Of a DNA stretch of 64,000 bases, positions 9,153 to 17,102 are shown in pieces; the first letter of the stretch is position 1; the number at the start of each line of letters is the position of its first letter. The stretch comes from Pararhodonellum marinum (lineage in GTDB: Bacteria; Bacteroidota; Bacteroidia; Cytophagales; Cyclobacteriaceae): contig NZ_JACEFJ010000006.1 in NCBI RefSeq assembly GCF_015354735.1, positions 1-64,000 of the forward strand, written 5' to 3'. The translations under genes were made by a program, and so were the position numbers. The notes beneath the pieces were generated by a model that ran no database searches, had not been told where the DNA came from, and saw only the letters and a program-made list of their open reading frames with translations.

Positions 9153-9230
9153 ATGGCTAAGCTTAGTTGTCTCTTAAACAGGAGCCTTCTCAAAAGAAAT
9201 TTGTTTGGATATGCGCTTTTTGTAAATTGA
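9153..9230 (+). CDS. Possible 25-residue small protein with strong Shine-Dalgarno
   Basis: In the 279-bp gap before the second Gfo/Idh/MocA gene, an ATG lies 8 nt after AAGGAG and opens a 25-codon frame ending in TGA. The peptide (MAKLSCLLNRSLLKRNLFGY...) is basic and hydrophobic at its C-terminal end. Such a clean ribosome binding site is unusual in Bacteroidota, where Shine-Dalgarno sites are used sparsely. Coding is otherwise unsupported, and it could be chance. Confidence 0.25.
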   Translation: MAKLSCLLNRSLLKRNLFGYALFVN

Positions 9231-9266
9231 GAGGTAATTTTAAGCAAACCTAAGAAACCTTATTCC

Positions 9267-10637
9267 ATGAAAACCTTTTCGCCAGACCGCAGACAATTTT
9301 TAAAAGGAAGTGCCGCTACCCTAGCATTGGCTAGTATGGGTTTGATGGGGATGGATTATATCCGCCCTGAACAACCCCTTCAGGTAGCGCTCATCGGAAC
9401 TGGCTGGTATGGCAAAATGGATCTTTGGCGGCTGATTCAGGTGGCTGAAGTAGAAGTGGTAGCACTTTGTGATGTGGATCAAAACCACCTTCGGGAGGCT
9501 GCTGAGATGACTGCCAAAAGACACCTTTCCGGCAGAAAACCCAAAACTTACAGTGATTACAGGGAACTTCTTGCCAATCACCAATTAGACATAGTATTGA
9601 TTTGTACTCCTGACCATTGGCATGCCCTACAGGCCATTGCAGCTATGAAAGCAGGCGCCCATGTTTATCTACAGAAACCAATCAGCGTTGATGTCATCGA
9701 AGGAGAAGCTGTGGTGGCGGCTGCTAAAAAATACAACAAACAAGTACAGATAGGCACACAGCGGAGAAGCACTCCACACCTGATAGAAGCCAAGAAAACT
9801 GTCATAGACAGTGGAAAGCTGGGAAAAATATCCCATGCGGAGATCTGCTGCTACTTTCACATGAGGGCAAATAGAAATCCGGATGAAAAGCCAGTTCCGG
9901 CTTTTTTGGATTATGATTTTTGGACTGGTCCGGCTCCTTTACGTCCCTATGATGACCTGCCTCACAGAGGCTGGTGGAGAGCATTTATGGAATATGGAAA
10001 TGGCATCGTGGGAGACATGTGTGTGCATATGCTGGATGCTGTCCGCTGGATGTTGGATTTGGGCTGGCCGCATCAAGTCAGCTCTACAGGAGGGATTTAT
10101 GTCCAAAAAGCCAGTAAATCCAACACTTCCGACACCCAAACAGCCATTTTTGAGTTTAATGAATTGAATGTGGTTTGGCAACACAGGACTTGGGGAAATC
10201 CAGTGGATCCGGAATACCCTTGGGCATTCAAGATTTATGGTGAAAAGGGGATGTTAGCGGGAAGCCCGTTTAAGGCAGACTTCTTTCCCACTGATCCAAA
10301 AGAGGAAAAAATCCATTGGGAAGCCCTTTATGAAAGGGAAAAATATCCTGAAGATACTAAGGAAGAAGGTATTGAAATCCATGCCGTTCCGGCAACGAGG
10401 AGACATCTACAGAATTTGTTGGAATCGGTGTCCAATGGCCAATCACCGGTTGCCGATGTGATGGAAGGGCATATTTCCACCGCCTCCTGCATTCTGGCAA
10501 ACCTTTCCATGAAATTGGGTCGGCCTTTGCACTATGACCCTGTTAAAATGGAAATTCCTGGCGATCCTGAAGCCACTGCCCTACTGAGAAGGCCCTATAG
10601 AAGCCCTTGGGTCCACCCTGAACCAGATCAAGTTTAA
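9267..10637 (+). CDS. Tat-exported Gfo/Idh/MocA family oxidoreductase, second copy
   Basis: The 456-residue product has a twin-arginine signal (DRRQFLKGSAATLALAS, with the pair at residues 8-9) and the Rossmann motif ALIGTGWYG just after the signal. TPDHWH precedes a QKP motif in place of the usual EKP. The Lys is kept, and QKP is common in exported members of this family. It is clearly distinct from the copy at 1766-3109. It acts presumably on a sugar or polyol in the periplasm. It is preceded by 279 bp and followed by 305 bp without other clear genes, so it is probably transcribed alone. Confidence 0.87.
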   Translation: MKTFSPDRRQFLKGSAATLALASMGLMGMDYIRPEQPLQVALIGTGWYGKMDLWRLIQVAEVEVVALCDVDQNHLREAAEMTAKRHLSGRKPKTYSDYRELLANHQLDIVLICTPDHWHALQAIAAMKAGAHVYLQKPISVDVIEGEAVVAAAKKYNKQVQIGTQRRSTPHLIEAKKTVIDSGKLGKISHAEICCYFHMRANRNPDEKPVPAFLDYDFWTGPAPLRPYDDLPHRGWWRAFMEYGNGIVGDMCVHMLDAVRWMLDLGWPHQVSSTGGIYVQKASKSNTSDTQTAIFEFNELNVVWQHRTWGNPVDPEYPWAFKIYGEKGMLAGSPFKADFFPTDPKEEKIHWEALYEREKYPEDTKEEGIEIHAVPATRRHLQNLLESVSNGQSPVADVMEGHISTASCILANLSMKLGRPLHYDPVKMEIPGDPEATALLRRPYRSPWVHPEPDQV

Positions 10638-10942
10638 TGGATCAAACCATTTTTTTAGATCGAAGGCCAACATAGGTAAACAAAACCATGGATTCCTTTT
10701 TCTGTAGATAAGAGGTTGGATTTTCATGTAGGCTACATGAAAATTTACATTTAATTGATATGCTTTCACATCCCTTATAAGTACTTCACTCTCATCTTTT
10801 TCAGTTCTCTTTCAAGGTTTTGTCTTATTTTAATCCTGCTGGAATTCCTGCCTAATTTTTGTTTTGAAGTAAAAAATTACAACCCATTGTAGCATTTTTA
10901 GAGGTTGGTTCGTCTTGGATAAGAAAACAAAACTAAACCAAC
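10638..10942. other. Intergenic gap with one long palindrome
   Basis: The 305-bp stretch holds no gene. Its one notable element is the 25-nt palindrome listed separately at 10720-10744. Confidence 0.6.
10720..10744. repeat. Near-perfect 25-nt palindrome (12-bp arms)
   Basis: ATTTTCATGTAG and CTACATGAAAAT are exact reverse complements separated by one G. The near absence of a loop argues against an RNA hairpin and for a DNA-binding site or cruciform. No T-run that would suit a terminator follows on either strand. Confidence 0.6.
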
Positions 10943-11668
10943 ATGATGAAAAATGATTGTAAAGGTCCTTTGACCAGGACCATGAATTCCTTGCTTTTGC
11001 TGGCTGTGACCTTATTCACTTTCACTGCCTGCCTCAACAACAATGACGGTACCCCAATACCTCCAGCAGCTTTTGTCTCATTTTATCATGGTGCACCGGA
11101 TGCACCGGGACTGGACATTCAGGTTGACAACAGGCGAATAACCAACAATTCTTTCAATTTTACAGAGTACATCAACTACAACCGCTTTTTTACCGGGAAC
11201 AGGGCTTTTCGTTTTTCAGCATTCAATGCAGTAAATACACTTTTGGATACTACGCTTACTTTTCAGGTTGATAAAGCCTATTCCATTTTTCTTGCCGATG
11301 AGGTGGCCGCTTTGAAAGCCTTGGTAGTAGAGGACATTTGGACAGATCCCACCGAGGGCAATGCCAAATTCCGAGGGGTGCATCTATCCCCTGATACTGA
11401 GGGGATAATCCTCGAGATCACAGAAGATGAAACTGAGGAAACCTTGGAACTAGATTTTATGGAGGCTTCGTCCTTTGAATCCCTTCCTCAAGGAAATTAC
11501 ACTTTTACCGTAAAAAATGCAGAAGGGGAAACTTTGGTCAGTGCTCAGGACATTGAAATCAGAAGTAATAGGATTTATTCTTTGGTTTTCCGAGGTTTTC
11601 AGACCCCTCCGGCTGAAAACAGCAACGGTTTAAGTTTACAGCTGATTACGAATCACATTATTTTTTGA
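10943..11668 (+). CDS. DUF4397 domain lipoprotein
   Basis: The 241-residue product has a signal ending FTAC, then CLNNN, typical of a Bacteroidota lipoprotein. The DUF4397 segment begins at VSFYHGAPDAPGLDIQVDN, the family's hallmark opening, and continues with the beta-rich repeats that describe extracytoplasmic immunoglobulin-like domains. The function of DUF4397 proteins is not established. The gene stands alone and is followed by a strong intrinsic terminator. Confidence 0.82.
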   Translation: MMKNDCKGPLTRTMNSLLLLAVTLFTFTACLNNNDGTPIPPAAFVSFYHGAPDAPGLDIQVDNRRITNNSFNFTEYINYNRFFTGNRAFRFSAFNAVNTLLDTTLTFQVDKAYSIFLADEVAALKALVVEDIWTDPTEGNAKFRGVHLSPDTEGIILEITEDETEETLELDFMEASSFESLPQGNYTFTVKNAEGETLVSAQDIEIRSNRIYSLVFRGFQTPPAENSNGLSLQLITNHIIF

Positions 11669-11688
11669 TATCTTTTGGGTGAGTAGTA

Positions 11689-11721
11689 AATCCCGGGTGC
11701 TGGCATCCGGGATTTTTTTTG
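11689..11721 (+). terminator. Intrinsic terminator of the DUF4397 gene
   Basis: The GC-rich stem AATCCCGG / CCGGGATT has a 10-nt loop and is followed by a run of eight T. It begins 20 bp after the stop codon. Confidence 0.85.
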
Positions 11722-11771
11722 ACCTTATTGGGATAAAATGGGTAGAGAACGATCAATCCTTTTGGTGTTCC

Positions 11772-11790
11772 ATCCCGTACGGGACGGGAT
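11772..11790. repeat. CCCGTACGGG palindromic element near the transposase remnant
   Basis: ATCCCGT and ACGGGAT flank a CCCGTACGGG core, a GC-rich palindrome in an otherwise AT-rich gap. It lies 137 bp from the end of the IS200-like pseudogene. It may be a REP-like element of the kind dispersed together with such transposases. A genome-wide copy count would settle this. Confidence 0.45.
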
Positions 11791-11926
11791 TTCTCTCACG
11801 GCAACTTGGCTACCCACATAAAATACCTAAAGGCATTTGACGAAAGATTTTGCTTTTTCTGTTGGCCTTACGGCATCAAATGAAACGCCCACTGGCCTTT
11901 TATTTCAAATTCTCATCAAAAACCAT

Positions 11927-12401
11927 TTATCTTTCTCTATCGTATTGGATCTCTTTAAAAAGATATCGTTCCTCATATGTAACCTCAAACTTTTCCAAAA
12001 ACTCTCGATATTCCTCCAAAAAACTTTTTTTTCTATGCTTTGTTTCTTGATTTTTAATATAGTCAATTACCTTATCTACATGGGATTTACTGTATGAAAA
12101 TGCGCCATAACCATCTTGCCAAGAAAATTTACCCCTCACAAAACCTTTTTGATTGATCCATTTGGAGCTATCTCCTTTTATATCCTGCATTAAGTCCGAC
12201 AAAGATTGGTTGGGTCTCATACCTATCAATATGTACATGATCCGGCATCCCATTTATGGCCAATAATTTATGGTTATTGTTTTTGATTATACCAGCAATG
12301 TATTTATATAATTCCTCTTTCCAGGGTTTTAGGATTATGCAATCTCTGTTTTTCACTGTAAAAATCACTTGTATATGAATTTGGGTATAGGTATTTGCCA
12401 T
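11927..12401 (-). pseudogene. IS200/IS605-type Y1 transposase, frameshifted
   Basis: Two overlapping frames on the minus strand together give a complete Y1 (HUH) transposase of about 150 residues. The first frame starts at ATG 12401 (MANTYTQIHIQ) and runs through NGMPDHVHI, the HUH metal-binding motif. The second resumes directly with LIGMRPNQSLSDLMQDIKG and carries the tyrosine-helix region SHVDKVIDYIKNQ. The break near 12236 fits a 2-nt loss (or 1-nt gain) in the His-Ile-Leu codons. No slippery heptamer is visible, so this is more likely an inactivating mutation than programmed frameshifting. No TnpB is present. A sequencing error cannot be excluded. Confidence 0.8.
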
Positions 12402-12758
12402 GATCAATCAATGTAAAAATATCCGAGAACAGCCTAATCACTAATTTGATTAAAAATATCTATTTTCTTTTAAACTAAAAATACCCAATATCGGGTATTT
12501 ATGCAGCTAAATCGAAGCTACTCAATTCAAATCCTCAAACTTTTACAGCTCAAAGTTCGCTTCTTCTGCCTACTATTCTCTGGAGGATATATGTTTAACA
12601 AATGTATGGTATTTTCAATAGCCCATCAAAGTCAAAGGATTTAGAGAGCTTTTTTTCAGAAATTCCGCCCATAAAAAAAAGTGCCTACCCAAGGCAGACA
12701 CTTTTTGTTATTTTTCTAAAACTGATTGCTCAAGTTTTAGACTATGGAATATCGAAAA
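12402..12758. other. Intergenic gap with hairpin and rpsA terminator
   Basis: The 357-bp gap holds a perfect 8-bp hairpin (AAATACCC / GGGTATTT, 6-nt loop) at 12479-12500. It may belong to the transposase end, since IS200-type elements use terminal hairpins. The gap also holds the rpsA terminator. No coding region is seen. Confidence 0.5.
12673..12706 (-). terminator. Intrinsic terminator of rpsA
   Basis: Read on the minus strand, AAAAAGTG and CACTTTTT form an outer stem. A CCT/AGG inner stem with a small bulge closes a short loop, and a run of eight T follows. It lies about 50 bp past the rpsA stop. Confidence 0.75.
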
Positions 12759-14528
12759 TTACTTCTTTCCGCCCTCCATTTTCTCTTTCAATTGTGACAA
12801 GGCATCCAAGTCACCTAAGGTAGACTTTTCAGCTGAGTTGTCTGTAGTGGCGGCTTGCTTTTTGGCAGCTGGTTTTTTGGCTGCTTTTGGAGCATTCGCT
12901 TCCTCTTTGAAAGTGGCGGTATGGGAAAGTACAATTCGCTTATCGTCTTTAGAGAATTCAGTGACTTTGAAATCTTCAGCATCACCTATTTCTACCTGTG
13001 ATCCGTCTTCTTTTTCCAGATTTTTGGAAGTGGCAAATCCTTCCAGTCCGTAAGGAAGCTCCAATACAGCTCCTTTATCATTTTTGGAAACCACAGTACA
13101 CTTATGTACAGACCCTAGTGGGAAAACTGATTCGAAGGTATCCCAAGGATTCTCTTCCAATTGTTTGTGTCCCAATGCCAGTCTTCTGTTGTCCACATCC
13201 AATTCCAAAACAACAACATCCAATTCATCCCCAACTTTCACAAATTCGGATGGATGCTTGATTTTTTTGGTCCATGAAAGGTCAGATACGTGTACCAATC
13301 CATCGATACCCTCTTCCATTTCCAGGAACAAGCCGAAGTTGGTCAGGTTTCTTACGACACCTTTGTGCTTGGTACCAACCGCATACTTGGTGTTCATGTC
13401 TTCTTTGGTCCAAGGATCTTCGGTCAATTGTTTGATGCCCAAAGACATTTTTCTGTCGTCTTTGTCCAAGGTCAAAACTACCGCTTCGATCTCATCACCC
13501 ACTTTTACGAAATCAGCTGGATTTCTCAAATGCTGTGACCAAGACATCTCGGATACGTGGATCAAACCTTCTACGCCTGGGGCCAACTCAAGGAAAGCAC
13601 CATAATCGGCAACATTGACAATTTTACCTTTCACTTTGGAACCAATTTCCAAAGTAGCAGACAAGGAATCCCAAGGATGAGCAGTCAATTGCTTCATGCC
13701 CAATGAAATTCTTTTCTTGTCATCGTCGAAGTCAAGAACCACAATCTGAACTTTATCGTCCAAGTTAAGCACTTCTTCGGGATGGTTGATCCGACCCCAG
13801 GAAATATCGGTAATGTGAAGCAGACCGTCTACACCACCCAAATCGATGAATACCCCGAAGTTGGTCATGTTTTTGATCACCCCTTCCAATACCTGACCTT
13901 TTTCCAGGTTGTTGAGGATTTCTGCTTTTTGCTTCTCTAGGTCTTTTTCGATCAGGACTTTGTGAGAAACGACTACGTTATCATTGGCGTGGTTGATTTT
14001 GACCACTTTTACTTCCATCTTTTTACCTACATAGATGTCAAAATCCCTGATAGGCTTCACATCTATCTGAGAACCGGGAAGGAAGGCTTCAACACCGTAG
14101 ATGTCTACGATCAGACCACCTTTGGTTCTTCTTTTGACTAGACCTTCGATGACATTGTCAAACTCAAGTGCATCTTCAATGTCCTGCCATGCCCTCACCA
14201 TTTTGGCTTTCTTTCTGGAAAGTACCAGCTGTCCCAAGGAATTTTCCTGCTCTTCAATGAAAAGTTCTACCTCGTCACCGATGTTCAGTTCGGCAAGGTC
14301 ACGGAATTCACTCCTTGGTACCAGCCCATCGGATTTGAAGCCGATGTTGATGATCACATCTTTGTCATTGATGCCTACGATCGTACCTTTGATCACTTCT
14401 TTTTCAGTGATTTCGTTCAAAGTCTGATCATAGAGTTTCTCCATCTCGGCTTTTTCCTCTTTGGTATAGCCTGTTCCGAAACCCTTGGTTTCAAATTTGT
14501 CCCAGTTAAAATCTGTTGTATTTGGCAT
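12759..14528 (-). CDS. rpsA: 30S ribosomal protein S1
   Basis: The 589-residue product is built of six S1 OB-fold repeats, each with a G-x-V and VSD/ITD-SW type signature, for example GLIHVSEMSW and GLVHVSDLSW. It ends in a basic, Ala/Lys-rich tail (AAKKPAAKKQAA) and a short helical end. The length is slightly above the 557 of Escherichia coli because of the tail. It binds mRNA on the 30S subunit and helps initiation, which matters in Bacteroidota, where Shine-Dalgarno pairing is weak. A perfect TACCTTTG -7 box about 117 bp upstream and a structured leader precede it. It is transcribed alone. Confidence 0.97.
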   Translation of the reverse strand: MPNTTDFNWDKFETKGFGTGYTKEEKAEMEKLYDQTLNEITEKEVIKGTIVGINDKDVIINIGFKSDGLVPRSEFRDLAELNIGDEVELFIEEQENSLGQLVLSRKKAKMVRAWQDIEDALEFDNVIEGLVKRRTKGGLIVDIYGVEAFLPGSQIDVKPIRDFDIYVGKKMEVKVVKINHANDNVVVSHKVLIEKDLEKQKAEILNNLEKGQVLEGVIKNMTNFGVFIDLGGVDGLLHITDISWGRINHPEEVLNLDDKVQIVVLDFDDDKKRISLGMKQLTAHPWDSLSATLEIGSKVKGKIVNVADYGAFLELAPGVEGLIHVSEMSWSQHLRNPADFVKVGDEIEAVVLTLDKDDRKMSLGIKQLTEDPWTKEDMNTKYAVGTKHKGVVRNLTNFGLFLEMEEGIDGLVHVSDLSWTKKIKHPSEFVKVGDELDVVVLELDVDNRRLALGHKQLEENPWDTFESVFPLGSVHKCTVVSKNDKGAVLELPYGLEGFATSKNLEKEDGSQVEIGDAEDFKVTEFSKDDKRIVLSHTATFKEEANAPKAAKKPAAKKQAATTDNSAEKSTLGDLDALSQLKEKMEGGKK

Positions 14529-14539
14529 AATAAATAATT

Positions 14540-14576
14540 GACTCTGGTAATCATCAGCCCTAGAGTCGTGAGGCTG
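14540..14576 (-). promoter_or_regulatory. Two mutually exclusive hairpins in the rpsA leader
   Basis: In the untranslated leader, GACTCT/AGAGTC (14540-14545 with 14562-14567) forms a stem ending 11 nt before the start codon. CAGCC/GGCTG (14555-14559 with 14572-14576) forms another that shares its sequence, so both cannot form at once. This could allow translational control, as S1 autoregulates its own leader in Escherichia coli. The mechanism here is inference. Confidence 0.4.
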
Positions 14577-14644
14577 AGGTTTTTAGTGTTGTAGATAAGC
14601 CTTTGATATTGAGCAGCAAAGACCCCATTCACCTGAACGGACTG

Positions 14645-14652
14645 CAAAGGTA
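14645..14652 (-). promoter_or_regulatory. Bacteroidota -7 box of rpsA
   Basis: TACCTTTG followed by CA on the minus strand is a perfect TAnnTTTG match, as common for housekeeping genes of the phylum. It predicts a leader of roughly 110 nt. Confidence 0.65.
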
Positions 14653-14785
14653 CAATAAATTTGTAAACTGAAATACAGCCATAAGGAAAAATTATAGTTG
14701 CCAACGGGTTCAAATTCCAAACCTAAAGTTAAAAAACGTGTTTCTAGCTTTCTACGATGGTATTCTTGGTTTTAATTCTATCGTG

Positions 14786-15241
14786 TCAAGGTATTTTCCG
14801 TTCAAATATAAGCCTTCCTGTTCCTGCTGGACCATTGGCTGTCATTGGGGTGAAGATCAGTTGAAAATCATTCACTTCATGCAGAGAACATTTTTTGATG
14901 ACCTCTCTTTCTGTTTCTCTGATGGTCAGTGTGGCTTCCTCATCTATTTCATAAGTTGCTTTTCGGGTAAAAACATTCCTCCCATCTACTTCTGTAAATT
15001 CCAATTGACCGGATGGTTTAAAATGGTAAAAAGTGTTTTCCAACCTGAACTGAAGCTGTCCCTGTATCAATTCTCTCTGCCAAGGTTCTGCCTCTAAATA
15101 AAATTTGGATGAAAGTACCTGATCCTTGTTGTCAAAAGTAACCAATTGCCAACTCCCAACAATTTTATCACTAGATGTATCATTTTGGCCAAAGACCAAA
15201 AGGGGAAAGCAAAACAGAAGGATTATTGGAAATTTGAACAT
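14786..15241 (-). CDS. Secreted lipocalin-like protein
   Basis: The 151-residue product has a signal peptide (MFKFPIILLFCFPLLVFGQ, cleavage after FGQ likely). A small beta-barrel-type domain follows, opening with KIVGSWQLVTFDNKDQ, the GxW signature of lipocalin-like proteins. Alternating strands continue (TFYHFKPSGQLEF, TYEIDEEATLTI, DFQLIFTPM). Ligand and function are unknown. It lies between rpsA and the HNH gene on the same strand, with gaps of 257 and 105 bp, so it is probably an independent unit. Confidence 0.65.
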   Translation of the reverse strand: MFKFPIILLFCFPLLVFGQNDTSSDKIVGSWQLVTFDNKDQVLSSKFYLEAEPWQRELIQGQLQFRLENTFYHFKPSGQLEFTEVDGRNVFTRKATYEIDEEATLTIRETEREVIKKCSLHEVNDFQLIFTPMTANGPAGTGRLIFERKIP

Positions 15242-15346
15242 GAAGGTCTTCTTTTGATCAATGACGATCCAAAATGAGATTTAGTTTGTCAGGATTGCAT
15301 TTTAATTGATATGGAGATTTAATCCGCCTTTGCAACTTGATTGTCA

Positions 15347-15853
15347 TCAAACAGTTTTCAAATCCAGAAATGGCAACCATTCCTCCGCATTTCTCTCGGC
15401 ATACTCTGCAAGAAAGTAAGACAATGTTGGTTTGAAAGGGGGTTGTCTCATCACAAACCCTACTTGCTCAGGTGTTTTGTCCCCCTTTTGGGTGTTACAG
15501 CGATGGCAGGCAGTCACCAGATTTTTCCAATTGGTTTGACCTCCTTTGGATCTGGGCAAAACATGGTCTATGGTGAGATGTTTTCTGGATCCACAATAAA
15601 CGCATTCATGATTGTCTCTTCGATAAAGGTTGTTTCTATTGAGCAATACCCCTTTGTAAGGAATGTTTTTGTAATCATGCAACCTGACAACAGCAGGATA
15701 AGGGAAAGACTTATCCACTGTTCTGACACTAAGGTATTCATAATGCACCAAAGAGGAAACCTTGCCCAAAAAAGAAAGCACCAAAGCTTTTTGCACTGTG
15801 ACGATGGCCACGGGGGTATGATCAAGGTTAAGCACCAAAACTTTCTTTTCCAT
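15347..15853 (-). CDS. HNH endonuclease
   Basis: The product is 168 residues from the ATG at 15853, preceded by GAGGT; an earlier TTG is less likely. The C-terminal half is an HNH zinc-finger nuclease domain: CVYCG, then LTIDHVLPRSKGG with the catalytic His, NWKNLVTAC, and CHRCN. Stand-alone HNH proteins of this type are widespread in Bacteroidota and their role is unclear. DNA repair or processing is possible, and no restriction partner is nearby. It starts 1 bp after the NlpC/P60-like stop and is probably the last gene of tsaD-smpB-nlpC-hnh. Confidence 0.88.
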   Translation of the reverse strand: MEKKVLVLNLDHTPVAIVTVQKALVLSFLGKVSSLVHYEYLSVRTVDKSFPYPAVVRLHDYKNIPYKGVLLNRNNLYRRDNHECVYCGSRKHLTIDHVLPRSKGGQTNWKNLVTACHRCNTQKGDKTPEQVGFVMRQPPFKPTLSYFLAEYAERNAEEWLPFLDLKTV

Positions 15854-15854
15854 T

Positions 15855-16670
15855 TTATACCTCAATTAAACGTCTGATTTCAAAAACCTGATGTAGAAGT
15901 GAATTGTTTTGTTTGCCTCCTATCTTGGAAAACTGAACTTTTTCTCTCATCACTTTCCCTCTGACATGGATAATTTCATCTTTTCCAGATATCAGGCCAA
16001 CATGATGTGGTATACCTTTTTCGTTTGAAAAAATAATCAAATCTCCCGGTAATCCTGCTTCAATGGATTTACTTTTTCCCAAATCTATCAATTGGGAAAT
16101 AAATTTGGGTAACCTGTACCCACCGATTTTGTAAACCAGTTGTATAAAACTCCCCGTACCTACTCCATACAAACTTCTCCCACCTGAAAGATAAGGTGCA
16201 TTGACAAAGATATCGGCGATTTCCATCAATTCTTCCCTACTGGCTTTTTTGATAAAATCCCTGGTTTCGCCTTGAAGGGAAATGGTCTTCTCTAAATCAA
16301 ACAATTCATTATTGCCGATCCGGAGTTCGCTTCCGGGAAGCAAATACATGCTGTTGCCTTTGAATTGGATGGTGGTAATGGGTGAGGTGGTGATTTTGAA
16401 ATCATCGACCTGGTAATTGGTATAATCATCTAAGGAAAGTGATTCGTATTGTACAGAAAAAATCCAGCCGGTCAAATTGAGTGAAGGTCTAAAAATCTTC
16501 ATCCATTTAAGATCTTTTGAACTGCTGATAACTTCGTAGGTTTCCCCAAATAGCAATTGTGTCATGAGACCCGAGCCGTGCCTGGGCTCTAAATAAACCC
16601 CTATCAAAGGCAGTTGACATATCCCGTATTTTTTTTCAGAAGGCCATTCGGTCGAGTTCTCGTTTTGCAT
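15855..16670 (-). CDS. NlpC/P60-like protein lacking the catalytic cysteine
   Basis: The 271-residue product has an N-terminal SH3-like region ([24 protein letters not shown]) and a C-terminal NlpC/P60 domain. Active family members read about PYLWGGRxxxGxDCSGF, where the Cys attacks peptidoglycan stem peptides. Here the matching stretch is [17 protein letters not shown], so Thr (codon ACG) stands in place of Cys and neighbouring Asp and Ser are also changed. The His in HHVGLISG and a downstream His in IIHVRG are kept. It has no signal peptide, as in many Bacteroidota homologues. The gene overlaps smpB by 35 nt. It is probably a binding or regulatory pseudoenzyme. Confidence 0.82.
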   Translation of the reverse strand: MQNENSTEWPSEKKYGICQLPLIGVYLEPRHGSGLMTQLLFGETYEVISSSKDLKWMKIFRPSLNLTGWIFSVQYESLSLDDYTNYQVDDFKITTSPITTIQFKGNSMYLLPGSELRIGNNELFDLEKTISLQGETRDFIKKASREELMEIADIFVNAPYLSGGRSLYGVGTGSFIQLVYKIGGYRLPKFISQLIDLGKSKSIEAGLPGDLIIFSNEKGIPHHVGLISGKDEIIHVRGKVMREKVQFSKIGGKQNNSLLHQVFEIRRLIEV

Positions 16671-17100
16671 CTTTTTTCTTTATATCATCTCGTTTGTCAT
16701 GGGTTTTTTTGCCCTTGGCCAGCGCAATCTCCACTTTGGCCAAACCTCTATCATTGATAAATATACGAACCGGAATGATAGAAAGCCCTTTTTGATCAAA
16801 TTTACTCTCTAATTTATTCAACTCCTTTTTTTGCAACAGAAGTTTTCTCTCTCTGGTAGCCTCATGGTTAAAATGGGCTGCCATACTGTAAGGGGCAATG
16901 TGCATTTGTTTGATATACAGCTCACCTCTTCTGAAATAACAAAAAGCCTCTACCAAAGATACTTTACCCTCTCTGACAGATTTGATTTCGGTACCTTTGA
17001 GACTTATGCCAGCAACATATTTGTCCAAAAACTCAAATTCAAAACTGGCTTTCTTATTTTTAATGTTGATGATTTTTTGTGTGTTTTTTGCTTGGGCCAT
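16636..17100 (-). CDS. smpB: SsrA-binding protein
   Basis: The 154-residue product is full length and contains [18 protein letters not shown], the [17 protein letters not shown] motif and the basic C-terminal tail [14 protein letters not shown] that becomes ordered in the ribosome. SmpB carries tmRNA (SsrA) to stalled ribosomes for trans-translation. It begins 2 bp after the tsaD stop and overlaps the next gene by 35 nt, so it is co-transcribed. The tmRNA gene itself is not seen in the window. Confidence 0.97.
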   Translation of the reverse strand: MAQAKNTQKIINIKNKKASFEFEFLDKYVAGISLKGTEIKSVREGKVSLVEAFCYFRRGELYIKQMHIAPYSMAAHFNHEATRERKLLLQKKELNKLESKFDQKGLSIIPVRIFINDRGLAKVEIALAKGKKTHDKRDDIKKKDAKRELDRMAF

Positions 17101-17102
17101 GG

